Below, piece after piece: positions 52,573 to 61,194 of a stretch of DNA of 63,000 nucleotides (its first letter is position 1; the number at the start of each line of letters is the position of its first letter). The stretch is from assembly GCA_030427735.1 (NCBI GenBank), contig JAUIBP010000015.1:1-63000 (forward strand), in the 5' to 3' direction. The translations under genes were made by a program, and so were the position numbers. This DNA is from Bacteroidia bacterium (GTDB taxonomy: Bacteria; Bacteroidota; Bacteroidia; Flavobacteriales; Flavobacteriaceae). Below the pieces are notes generated by a model. It searched no databases, had not been told where the DNA came from, and worked only from the letters and a program-made list of their open reading frames with translations.

Positions 52573-53625
52573 ATGAACGAAAAAATAACCATCTATGACA
52601 TTGCCAAAAGATTGAAAATTACGGCAGCAACCGTGTCTAGAGCCTTAAATAACAACCCTAAAATTAGTGAAGCAACACGTCTTTTAGTCTTAAAAACGGC
52701 CAAAGAGATGAATTATAAGCAAAATAAAGTCGCTTTGGCTTTAAAGAGCGGAAAGAGTAATAATGTAGGGGTTATAGTGCCTTATATTAATAGAAATTTC
52801 TTCTCGTCTATTATTAGAGGGATTGAAGAAGAGCTTTATCCTAAAGGCTATCATGTTATTATTTGTCAAACACATGAAGAGGAGCAAAAGGAAATTAAGA
52901 CGATAGATAATTTATTGAATGCTCAAGTAGATGGTGTATTAATGTCGGTGTCTAAACAAACAACAACGTCCGAACATTTTGAGCGGGTTTTAGAAAAGCA
53001 TATTCCATTAGTGTTTTTTGATAGACGTGCCCAATTAAAAGGAGTAAGTAGTGTAACGATTGATGATTACCAAGGCGGATTTGATGCTACAAAACATTTA
53101 ATAGATCAGGGGTGTTCGCGTATAGCGCATATTTGTGGCGATTTGAAATTAGAGATATACCGAGATCGTTTTGAAGGGTATAAAGCTGCCTTAAAACAAG
53201 CTGGTATTGCTTACAATGAGGATTATGTTATACAGACCAAGAGTGATACCGAATCCGGGCATTTTGCAGCTCAGGAATTGTTAAAATTAGACAAATTACC
53301 AGATGCTGTGTTTTCGTCGAGCGACCATACCGCTTTAGGCGTGATTCAGAAATTTAAAGAACATGGCATAAAAATCCCCAAAGACATTTGTGTAGTTGGG
53401 TTTAGTAACGAACCCTTTACTAAATTTATGGAGTTGACCATAAGTTCGGTAGATCAATGTACTATGGAAATGGGTAGGGTAGCTGCTCGTGTGTTTCTAG
53501 AGCAAGTAAAAAACCCTAAAATAAAAATTGAGAAGAAAGTAGAACTTACTCCTCAATTATTAGTTAGGGAATCTTCTGTAAAAGTTAACGATACTACAAA
53601 GAAACTCCGCGTTTCCAAGGGATAA
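52573..53625 (+). CDS. LacI-family transcriptional regulator of the pectin locus
   Basis: The 350-residue protein has the LacI HTH (ITIYDIAKRLKITAATVSRAL), the hinge helix (KQNKVALALKSGKSNNVGVIVP) and a periplasmic-binding-protein-like effector domain (IDNLLNAQVDGVLMS, LVFFDRRAQLKGVSSV, AVFSSSDHTALGVIQ, VVGFSNEPFTKFM). It probably represses GH28-SusCD and perhaps the uronate operon, responding to a galacturonate-pathway intermediate (inference). Its 3' end overlaps the converging uxaA end by 32 bp, so there is no room for a separate terminator. Confidence 0.95.
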   Translation: MNEKITIYDIAKRLKITAATVSRALNNNPKISEATRLLVLKTAKEMNYKQNKVALALKSGKSNNVGVIVPYINRNFFSSIIRGIEEELYPKGYHVIICQTHEEEQKEIKTIDNLLNAQVDGVLMSVSKQTTTSEHFERVLEKHIPLVFFDRRAQLKGVSSVTIDDYQGGFDATKHLIDQGCSRIAHICGDLKLEIYRDRFEGYKAALKQAGIAYNEDYVIQTKSDTESGHFAAQELLKLDKLPDAVFSSSDHTALGVIQKFKEHGIKIPKDICVVGFSNEPFTKFMELTISSVDQCTMEMGRVAARVFLEQVKNPKIKIEKKVELTPQLLVRESSVKVNDTTKKLRVSKG

Positions 53626-55204
53626 AATCGCTTTGGTTTAATGCCATGGCTTTGGTTTGTACTTCGCCGCTAGCCACTTTTATAATGTGTTCTAGCATAG
53701 TATCTCCCATTTCTTCAATAGATTTTTCGCCACGTATAACAGCTCCTGTATCAATATCTATAATATCTGGCATTTTTTCTGCCAATTCGGAGTTAGACGC
53801 TACTTTAATAATTGGTGTTACAGGGTTTCCTGTAGGTGTGCCCAATCCTGTTGTAAATAATATAACATTTGCCCCAGATCCAGCCATTGCAGTTGTGCTT
53901 TCTACATCGTTACCCGGAGTACATAATAAGTTTAAACCTGGTTTGTGAATGTATTCGCCGTAATCTAAAACGTCTACTACTGGCGAAGAACCTCCTTTTT
54001 TGGCAGCTCCAGCCGATTTCATTGCGTCTGTTATTAAACCGTCTTTAATATTACCCGGAGACGGGTTCATGTCGAAACCAGAACCTGCATCGACAACCGA
54101 TTTTTCGTAAGCTTTCATCAGTTGTAAAAACTTTTTACCGTCGTCTTCATTTACACAACGATTTACAAGTTCTTGTTCTACACCGCAAAGTTCTGGGAAT
54201 TCCGAAAGTATTGCTGTACCTCCAATAGCTGCTAATATATCCGATACGCGACCTAAAGTTGGATTGGCAGAAATTCCTGAAAACCCATCAGAACCACCGC
54301 ATTCCAGTCCTACTTTCAATTTAGAAATTGGCGCTGGTTTTCTTTCAATATTATTGGCGGCTTTTATGCCTTCGTAAGAGTCTTTAATAATACCCTTTAA
54401 CATATCGTCTACCGTACCAGATTGTTGTTGTTCGTATATTACTATAGGTTTTTTATTATCCGGGTTTATTTCGGCTAAAGCATCTTTAAAAATCTGTATT
54501 TGTAAGTTTTGGCAGCCTAAACTTAAAACAGTAGCACCGGCTACGTTTGGATTGTTTACATACCCTGCCAAGAGTTTAGCTAATAGCTCGGAATCTTGTC
54601 TGATACCACCACAACCACCTTGATGTGTAATGAATTTTACATCGATATTTTTAAATACCCGGGTATCTTCAACTTCTTCAGGCACTTCTTGTCCGGAGTC
54701 GCTTACCAGCGAACGTAGTAATAAACGGTGCTTGTTAATGTTTTTGTGTAATAATTCGTTTTCAAAAACATCTTTTAAGACTTCAATATTTCGGTTTTCG
54801 CAAAATACTAAAGGAAAGAATAACCATACGTTTGCGGTACCTACTTGGCCGTCTTCTCTATGGTAACCCATAAAAGTTCTATCTTTCCACTTGTCTATGT
54901 TCGGGGCATTCCAACCCAAGGTTTCTGTTTTACCAGTAACTTTAGCACTTTGGTGTTTTACATTTTCGGTGGTTAACACTTCGCCTTTTTCTATAATTTC
55001 AGACGCTTTGCCTACTAAAACCCCGTACATTATAATTTCGTCTCCTACGTTCAAGTGCTGTAGGGCGATTTTATGTTTTGCTTTTGTGTCTTTAGTGGCA
55101 ACGTATGCTGCGTTGTCTAAGGTTAATTGTTCTCCAGCCGTAATATTAGTAAGTGCTACTGCGACATTATCATCTGCATGTACTTTTATTATTTTGTTTT
55201 GCAT
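53594..55204 (-). CDS. uxaA: Altronate dehydratase
   Basis: The 536-residue enzyme joins an N-terminal SAF domain (about 1-90; IKVHADDNVAVALTNITAGE) to the UxaA catalytic domain (HQGGCGGIRQDSELLAKLL, GLECGGSDGFSGISANPTLG, TPGNDVESTTAMAGSGAN). It dehydrates D-altronate to 2-keto-3-deoxygluconate (KDG) in the cytoplasm. It is the last gene of the uronate operon, 20 bp after uxaB, and overlaps the 3' end of the LacI gene on the opposite strand. Confidence 0.96.
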   Translation of the reverse strand: MQNKIIKVHADDNVAVALTNITAGEQLTLDNAAYVATKDTKAKHKIALQHLNVGDEIIMYGVLVGKASEIIEKGEVLTTENVKHQSAKVTGKTETLGWNAPNIDKWKDRTFMGYHREDGQVGTANVWLFFPLVFCENRNIEVLKDVFENELLHKNINKHRLLLRSLVSDSGQEVPEEVEDTRVFKNIDVKFITHQGGCGGIRQDSELLAKLLAGYVNNPNVAGATVLSLGCQNLQIQIFKDALAEINPDNKKPIVIYEQQQSGTVDDMLKGIIKDSYEGIKAANNIERKPAPISKLKVGLECGGSDGFSGISANPTLGRVSDILAAIGGTAILSEFPELCGVEQELVNRCVNEDDGKKFLQLMKAYEKSVVDAGSGFDMNPSPGNIKDGLITDAMKSAGAAKKGGSSPVVDVLDYGEYIHKPGLNLLCTPGNDVESTTAMAGSGANVILFTTGLGTPTGNPVTPIIKVASNSELAEKMPDIIDIDTGAVIRGEKSIEEMGDTMLEHIIKVASGEVQTKAMALNQSDFIPWKRGVSL

Positions 55205-55224
55205 GGTGGTACCTTGTAAAAGGA

Positions 55225-56691
55225 TTAAAATTGTTTACTAAAATTGTTAAATCCAACTTCTGTGCCATTGTCGTCTATTTCTTTAAGTGCAACAGCTATG
55301 GCATTAGTAAATTGGTCTATTGTTGTTAAATCTTCACCCCAAAACGATGTGTTAGATAAAATAGCTTGAGCAGTGGCTTGATAATCGTTTAAAGCCCAAG
55401 CGTCTTGAAATGTTTTTACAATTTCTGCATCATCATTTATTGGTAAAGCCTCGCCTTGCCATGTACCTTTATAAAAACGAATTAAACTCGCAAAAGAAAA
55501 CATGAGGTGTGTTGGTAGTTTGTCGTTAATTTTAATGTAATCTAACAAACTTGGTAGTACGCGTACTTTAAATTTAGAAATTGAGTTTAAAGCAATACTA
55601 GAAAGCATGTGTTTTATGAACGGATTTCTAAAACGATCGAAAACATCTAAACCGAATTGTTTCAGTTCGTCTTTATCCATATCTAAAGTTGGGATAATTT
55701 CTTCGAAAACGGTGTCTTTTATAAATTTCCCTGTAAAGCTATCGTCTACAGATTCTTTCACGGTTTCCTTGCCAGACAATAAACAAAACGGTACCATAGC
55801 TGTATGCGCACCGTTTAAGATTTTAACCTTACGGGTTCTGTACGGTTGCATATTGTCTACAATAAGTACGTTTAAGTCGGTTTTATCAAAAGGTAGTTTT
55901 TGCTTTAAAGCATCGTCTCCTTCAATAACCCATAAAAAGAAAGTTTCCGCAGTAACAATTAAGTTGTCTTTATAATCTAATTTGCTATTGTAGTCTGCGA
56001 TTTCGTCTTTAGGATATCCTGGTACAATGCGGTCTACCAATGTGCTATGGAAAGTAGAGTGGTTTAATAACCAAGATTTGAAATCTTCACCTAATTGCCA
56101 TAAATCGATATATTTTAAGATGATTTCTTTTAAGGTTTCTGAATTATGATTGATAAGTTCGCACGGAATTATAGTTAAACCTTTTGAAGCATCTCCATTA
56201 AAATGTTTGAAGCGTTCATGTAACAAAACAGTAAGTTTTGCTGGAAAACTAGTAGGCGGTTGCATGTCTGGAGTATCCGATTCTACAAAAGCAATTCCTG
56301 CTTCGGTAGTGTTCGATATCACAAATTCTAAAGCTTCTTCTTTGGCCAGGTTTAAATAGTCTTGAAAGCTTTTATACGGATCTACAGACTGTACTAAATT
56401 GGTAATAAGCTCTTGCTCCTGAGTTTCTTTACCGTTTTTTATACCCTTCATAAAAAGGGTGTATAAGCCGTCTTGATCGTTTAACATAGAAACCAAACCA
56501 CGATCTATAGGTTGCACTACGGCAATTCCTGCGTTTAAATTGGCTTTTTTGTTAAGTTCTTGGAAAGCATAATCTACAAATGCACGAAGAAAGTTTCCTT
56601 CTCCAAACTGAATCACTTTGATTGGTAAGGTATTGCCGGCATCAACATTAGTTCTATTTAGCGGCTGGGTGTTGTTTTGAGTTAAAGACAT
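55225..56691 (-). CDS. uxaB: Tagaturonate reductase
   Basis: The 488-residue protein is a polyol/long-chain mannitol dehydrogenase family member: VIQFGEGNFLRAFVDYAFQ, then ITNLVQSVDPY, FVISNTTEAGIAF, TIIPCELINHNSETLK, and the catalytic Lys segment RKVKILNGAHTAMVPFCLL. It reduces D-tagaturonate to D-altronate with NADH. The gene is tightly placed between the TRAP large subunit and uxaA, completing the galacturonate branch. Confidence 0.95.
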   Translation of the reverse strand: MSLTQNNTQPLNRTNVDAGNTLPIKVIQFGEGNFLRAFVDYAFQELNKKANLNAGIAVVQPIDRGLVSMLNDQDGLYTLFMKGIKNGKETQEQELITNLVQSVDPYKSFQDYLNLAKEEALEFVISNTTEAGIAFVESDTPDMQPPTSFPAKLTVLLHERFKHFNGDASKGLTIIPCELINHNSETLKEIILKYIDLWQLGEDFKSWLLNHSTFHSTLVDRIVPGYPKDEIADYNSKLDYKDNLIVTAETFFLWVIEGDDALKQKLPFDKTDLNVLIVDNMQPYRTRKVKILNGAHTAMVPFCLLSGKETVKESVDDSFTGKFIKDTVFEEIIPTLDMDKDELKQFGLDVFDRFRNPFIKHMLSSIALNSISKFKVRVLPSLLDYIKINDKLPTHLMFSFASLIRFYKGTWQGEALPINDDAEIVKTFQDAWALNDYQATAQAILSNTSFWGEDLTTIDQFTNAIAVALKEIDDNGTEVGFNNFSKQF

Positions 56692-56703
56692 AATTAGTAA
56701 TTT

Positions 56704-57999
56704 TTAAAGGTTGAATACTCTCGGTAGCCAAAGGGTTAAGTCAGGGAAATAGGTAACAAGGAACAGGGCAAAAATCATGGCCAAGAATAGGGGTAATAAT
56801 GGTTTTACCACTTTCTCTATAGAGGTCTGTGCCACACCAACACCAACAAAGAGCACGGAGCCCACGGGCGGCGTACATAAACCAATACACAGGTTAAGTA
56901 CCATAATAATCCCAAAATGAACAGGGTCCATGCCCAAAGCTGTTACCACAGGTAAAAAGATTGGGGTGAATATAAGTACTGCAGGTGTCATGTCCATAAA
57001 GATCCCTACAAATAGCAGTATTAAGTTAATGATTAACAGAATTACAATTTTATTGTCACTGATGCCCAATAAGACATCGCTAATGCTCTGCGGAATGTTC
57101 TCGAAGGACATCACCCAGGACATACTCATGGAAGCCCCGATAAGCAGCATAACCACAGCGGTAGTTGCCGAGGAATCCAATAAAATTTGAGGTAAGGATT
57201 GAAAATTGATTTCCTTGTAAACGAAGCCCAGGATAAGGGTGTACAGTACAGCTATGGCCGAAGCTTCGGTAGCGGTAAAAATACCGGTAACAATACCTCC
57301 AATTACAATAACCAACAATAATAAACTAGGAAATGCATCGATAAAGGTTTTAAACACCTCTTTTAAGTTACTGCGCTTTCCAACTTTGTATTTTTTCTTT
57401 TTCGCCCAGAACGAAGCCACAAGCATTAAAAACAATCCTGTTAAAATACCAGGTACATAACCAGCCAAGAATAAGGCCGCAATCGACACGCCCCCACTGG
57501 CCAATGAATATACGATCAATACATTACTTGGCGGTATAACGAGTCCTGTTGTTGCCGAGGTAATGTTTACGGCAGCTCCAAACTCTTTAGAGTAACCTTC
57601 TTTTTCCATTTCCGGGCCTAAAATACTTCCCATAGCCGAAGCCGAAGCCATGGCTGAGCCTGCAATGGCTCCCATAAGCATGGCGGCAATAACATTAATA
57701 AGTGCCAGACCTCCAGGTAAAGATCCTACAAGGGTTTTGGCAAAGGCTATAAGCCGGTGGGCAATGCCCCCTTTGTTCATGAGCTGTCCCGAGAGCACAA
57801 AAAACGGAATGGCCAATAAGGCAAAACTATCCAATCCTGCTCCAATACGCTGGGCAACGGTTGTAAATGCTGGCATGGCTGGGATGCTCACCAGCATGGT
57901 TAATAACGATGATATGGTAATGCTCCAGGCTACTGGCGTTCCTATAGCTAATAAGCCAACAAAGCTCAGTACTAAAACAAATATTGGTATGTATTCCAT
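56704..57999 (-). CDS. TRAP transporter large membrane subunit (DctM-like)
   Basis: The 431-residue protein has about twelve membrane segments of the DctM type (VLVLSFVGLLAIGTPVAW, LLAIPFFVLSGQLMNKGG, LGPEMEKEGYSKEFGAAVNI, TTGLVIPPSNVLIVYSLASGG split here, LNLCIGLCTPPVGSVLFVGVGV). With DctQ and DctP encoded upstream it forms a sodium-driven uptake system. Its operon suggests uronates or their unsaturated monomers as substrates. Composition is noticeably richer in GC than uxaA/uxaB. Confidence 0.95.
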   Translation of the reverse strand: MEYIPIFVLVLSFVGLLAIGTPVAWSITISSLLTMLVSIPAMPAFTTVAQRIGAGLDSFALLAIPFFVLSGQLMNKGGIAHRLIAFAKTLVGSLPGGLALINVIAAMLMGAIAGSAMASASAMGSILGPEMEKEGYSKEFGAAVNITSATTGLVIPPSNVLIVYSLASGGVSIAALFLAGYVPGILTGLFLMLVASFWAKKKKYKVGKRSNLKEVFKTFIDAFPSLLLLVIVIGGIVTGIFTATEASAIAVLYTLILGFVYKEINFQSLPQILLDSSATTAVVMLLIGASMSMSWVMSFENIPQSISDVLLGISDNKIVILLIINLILLFVGIFMDMTPAVLIFTPIFLPVVTALGMDPVHFGIIMVLNLCIGLCTPPVGSVLFVGVGVAQTSIEKVVKPLLPLFLAMIFALFLVTYFPDLTLWLPRVFNL

Positions 58000-58017
58000 A
58001 AGTTAGTTAATGTAGTT

Positions 58018-58488
58018 TTAATTTGAGTGTTTAGTTTGTAGTATATCGTCTATTTTATAATAGATAATCAGTAGGCCGGTTAACGGGATTACAAAATACA
58101 CGACAGAAAGTGGTATTTGTAGGGCTGGTGAATGTTGTCCTAAGATATAGGTTATGTATACCAACCTAAATCCGCCAATAACCAAGGCGCAAAGTGCAAA
58201 TAATATAATGAGCAACAGCACAAACACCTTTAATTTTTTTTGTGTTGCTGGTTTTAGCTTGGGCGTAATAATATCTATGGCCACATGCATGTTTTTACCC
58301 GATACATATGCGGCACCGAGCAGCCCTACCCAAATCATAAGGTACCTGGCCAATTCGTCGGTAAACGAGCTTGGGGTACCAATAATATAGCGCGTAAATA
58401 CTTGCCATAATACATTAATTACCATTACGGCCATAATAATAACCAGGGCGCTACCAAGGATTTTGTCTATTTTTTCTCTAATGGTCAT
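58018..58488 (-). CDS. TRAP transporter small membrane subunit (DctQ-like)
   Basis: The 156-residue protein has four membrane segments and the DctQ patterns VLWQVFTRYIIGTPSSFTDELARYLMIWVGLLGAAY (given here only by its parts VFTRYIIGTPSSFTDELARY and WVGLLGAAYV). It pairs with the DctM subunit 18 bp downstream and follows the binding-protein gene by 2 bp. Confidence 0.93.
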   Translation of the reverse strand: MTIREKIDKILGSALVIIMAVMVINVLWQVFTRYIIGTPSSFTDELARYLMIWVGLLGAAYVSGKNMHVAIDIITPKLKPATQKKLKVFVLLLIILFALCALVIGGFRLVYITYILGQHSPALQIPLSVVYFVIPLTGLLIIYYKIDDILQTKHSN

Positions 58489-58490
58489 AA

Positions 58491-59471
58491 TTATTTGGTG
58501 TCTTGGATATTTTTAATCAGTTCGGCCATTTTTGGATCGGCTTTATAAGCGTCGTAAATGTTCTGTACTTTATCTGCAAACAGGGTTTTGTCTGGATGGA
58601 TGATCTTTACGCCATTCTTTTGAACCTCTTCCAAGGCTTCGGCTTCGGCCTCGGCCCAAAGTTTACGCTGGTAAGGTACCGAACGGTTGGCGGCTTCCTG
58701 CACCCACTGTTGTTCCTGCTCGCTTAAACGTTCCCAAAACGGTGTGCCTACTACCAGAACATCTGGAAGTACGGTATGCTCGTCTAACGAATAGTATTTA
58801 CACACTTCGTAATGTCTGGAGAGGTAGAAACTTGGTGGATTGTTCTCTGCACCATCTACCACGCCCTGTTGTAACGAGGTGTAAAGTTCTCCCCAGGAAA
58901 TAGGTGTTGGCGATCCGCCTAAAGAACGTATCATTTCCATAGCGGTGATACTTTCCATAACACGGATTTTTAGGCCTTTTAAATCTTCTGGGGTCTCGAT
59001 AGGCTTGTCTTTAGTGTAAAAACTACGGCTACCGGCATCGTAATAAGCAAGGCCTTTTAGCCAGAACTTAGTACCTTCGTTCAGCAGTTCTTTTCCAATT
59101 GGGCCATCTAATACTTTAAAGGAATGTTCGCGGTCCCGAAACATAAACGGAAGTCCAAACACTTTTAATTTTGGAGCAAAGTTTTCCAGCACCCCTACCG
59201 AAACTTTGGTCATATCCAAACTCCCGATTTGGAGCAGTTCCAGATTTTCGCGTTCTGAACCTAATTGCTGGTTGGGATAAATCTCGAGTTGGAGTTTGCC
59301 TCCTGAAATCTCCTTTAAGTCTTCACCCATTTTAAGCATGGCCTTATGTACCGAATGGTTGATGTCCAGGCCATGAGCCAATTTGATGGTTTTTGTTTGG
59401 GATAGTTGTCCACAACCAAAAACCAACAGGCTTAAACAGCATAATAGTAATGTGCGTTGTATCATTCCCAT
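58491..59471 (-). CDS. TRAP transporter substrate-binding lipoprotein (DctP-like)
   Basis: The 326-residue protein has a lipobox (LLVFGCGQ) and the DctP fold: IKLAHGLDINHSVHKAM, EIYPNQQLGSERENLELLQ, FGLPFMFRDREH, and the carboxylate-binding Arg in LKGLKIRVMES. WGELYTSLQQGVVDGAENNP is the family signature. The binding pocket suits a uronate-like acid. The start codon shares one base with the stop of the aldolase gene (TAATG). Confidence 0.95.
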   Translation of the reverse strand: MGMIQRTLLLCCLSLLVFGCGQLSQTKTIKLAHGLDINHSVHKAMLKMGEDLKEISGGKLQLEIYPNQQLGSERENLELLQIGSLDMTKVSVGVLENFAPKLKVFGLPFMFRDREHSFKVLDGPIGKELLNEGTKFWLKGLAYYDAGSRSFYTKDKPIETPEDLKGLKIRVMESITAMEMIRSLGGSPTPISWGELYTSLQQGVVDGAENNPPSFYLSRHYEVCKYYSLDEHTVLPDVLVVGTPFWERLSEQEQQWVQEAANRSVPYQRKLWAEAEAEALEEVQKNGVKIIHPDKTLFADKVQNIYDAYKADPKMAELIKNIQDTK

Positions 59472-60142
59472 TAGTTGTTTTTTATGGTGTTAATAAGTGC
59501 CAGGGCATTGGCTACCTGTTGTGTTAGTGCACTGAAATCTTTATTGGAGATAATGTCTTTGGTAATCAGTTTAGAGCCCATTCCTACGCAGGTAACCCCT
59601 GCATTGAACCACTGGCTGATGCTTTCCTGGGTTGGAGAGACGCCTCCTGTTGGCATAATGCTGGTCCATGGGCAAGGTGCTTTTATGGCCTTAACAAAGT
59701 CGGCGCCGTAAGTTCCGCCAGGGAATAGCTTTACGATCTCGCATCCCAATTCTTCGGCACGGGCTATTTCACCTAAAGTAGCACAACCTGGAGACCAAAG
59801 GACTTTACGGCGGTTGCACACTAGGGCAATATCTTCGCGCAATACTGGGGTAACTATAAAGTGTGCACCCATTTGCATGTACAGCGAAGCTGCAGCGGCA
59901 TCGGTTACAGAGCCTACGCCTAGCATGAGGTCCGGGCATTCGCTACTGCAGAATTTTGCCAGTTGGGCAAAGGTCTCGTGGGCAAAAGCACCTCGGGCCG
60001 TAAACTCAAATAAACGGGCGCCACCATCGTAACAGGCTTTAACCACTTGTTGTAAAAGTGTAATATCGCTATGATAAAATAAAGGTACCAAACCTGTAGC
60101 TTCCATTTGTTGGGCGACTTCTATTCTAGAAAATGTTTTCAT
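59471..60142 (-). CDS. eda: 2-dehydro-3-deoxyphosphogluconate (KDPG) aldolase
   Basis: The 223-residue TIM-barrel protein has ARLFEFTARG (Glu), LGVGSVTDAAAA, FIVTPVLRED, SPGCATLGEIARAEELG and the Schiff-base segment CEIVKLFPGGTYG. PTGGVSPTQESI and VGMGSKLI complete the phosphate site. It splits KDPG into pyruvate and glyceraldehyde-3-phosphate, the last step of the pathway encoded here. It lies 10 bp after the KDG kinase gene. Confidence 0.95.
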   Translation of the reverse strand: MKTFSRIEVAQQMEATGLVPLFYHSDITLLQQVVKACYDGGARLFEFTARGAFAHETFAQLAKFCSSECPDLMLGVGSVTDAAAASLYMQMGAHFIVTPVLREDIALVCNRRKVLWSPGCATLGEIARAEELGCEIVKLFPGGTYGADFVKAIKAPCPWTSIMPTGGVSPTQESISQWFNAGVTCVGMGSKLITKDIISNKDFSALTQQVANALALINTIKNN

Positions 60143-60152
60143 GATGTGTATA

Positions 60153-61163
60153 TTATCGGCTAACGCGACCAGAAAGATCGCCTTGCATTAAGTTTTCGAC
60201 TTCTTGTTTAGAGACTAAGTTAACATCGCCATAAACGGTATGTTTAAGGCTGGATGCCGCCACGGCAAATTCCAATGCTTTGGCATCGTCGTAAGTATTT
60301 AAACCGTAAATTAAGGCTCCCATAAAACTATCGCCAGCACCTATACGGTCTACAATATGTGTGATATCGTAAGTGGTAGATTGGTGCATGGTTTGGCCGT
60401 CGTACAATACGGCAGACCATTTATTGTGCGAGGCACTGATGCTCTCTCTGTGGGTAATGGCTATTTTTTTTGCTTTTGGAAAACGGGTCATAAGCTTTTC
60501 GGACAGCGACTGTTGTAGTTCTGTCTGGGTACCGCCTTCTGGAATGATATTAAAATATTTATCTGAAGCGTAATCGCCAGCAAGAATAACATCGCATAGC
60601 GCGACCATGTGTTCCATAATGTCGCTTGGCGATTTGCCGTAGTTCCACAAATTAGCACGATAGTTGAAATCTGTGGAAATTGTGAGTCCTAATTTTGCTG
60701 CGGCATGTATAGCTTCCAGGCACACATCGGCAGCATCTTGGGATACCCCGGGAGTAATACCGGACCAATGGAACCAATTGGCGTCTTTAAAGACTGCTTC
60801 CCAATCGATCATGCCAGTCTTAAGGGTTGAAAACGAAGAATGTGTACGGTCGTAAACAATTTTGCTACCGCGCATAGAGGCACCGTTTTCTAAAAAATAG
60901 ATCCCCATACGTTCGCCACCACGGGCAATAGCACTTGTGCCCACATTGTATTTGTTCATTTGCATAATGGCACTATCGCCAATATCGTTTTGCGGCAATC
61001 TGGTAATAAAGTCTACAGGCAAACCAAAGTTTACGATGCTGGTAAGCACGTTAAGTTCGCTGCCCCCATAATCGGCATTAAAGTTATTTACCTGAGAAAA
61101 CTTTAAACAATCTTGGGTAGAAAGTCTTAATAATACTTCGCCTAATCCTACTACTTTTTTCAA
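60153..61163 (-). CDS. kdgK: 2-keto-3-deoxygluconate (KDG) kinase, PfkB family
   Basis: The 336-residue kinase has the N-terminal PfkB start GLGEVLLRLSTQD, YGGSELNVLTSIVNFG and the C-terminal signature HIVDRIGAGDSFMGALIYGL with the catalytic Asp. Its position between uxaC and the KDPG aldolase fits phosphorylation of KDG to KDPG. It is 31 bp downstream of uxaC. Confidence 0.93.
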   Translation of the reverse strand: MKKVVGLGEVLLRLSTQDCLKFSQVNNFNADYGGSELNVLTSIVNFGLPVDFITRLPQNDIGDSAIMQMNKYNVGTSAIARGGERMGIYFLENGASMRGSKIVYDRTHSSFSTLKTGMIDWEAVFKDANWFHWSGITPGVSQDAADVCLEAIHAAAKLGLTISTDFNYRANLWNYGKSPSDIMEHMVALCDVILAGDYASDKYFNIIPEGGTQTELQQSLSEKLMTRFPKAKKIAITHRESISASHNKWSAVLYDGQTMHQSTTYDITHIVDRIGAGDSFMGALIYGLNTYDDAKALEFAVAASSLKHTVYGDVNLVSKQEVENLMQGDLSGRVSR

Positions 61164-61194
61164 TGTTATTGGGTATTAGTTAGTGTGATTTAAT

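Noticed and set aside
55607-55975. 122-codon plus-strand ORF opposite uxaB
   Set aside because: Antisense shadow of a conserved enzyme gene with no family resemblance.
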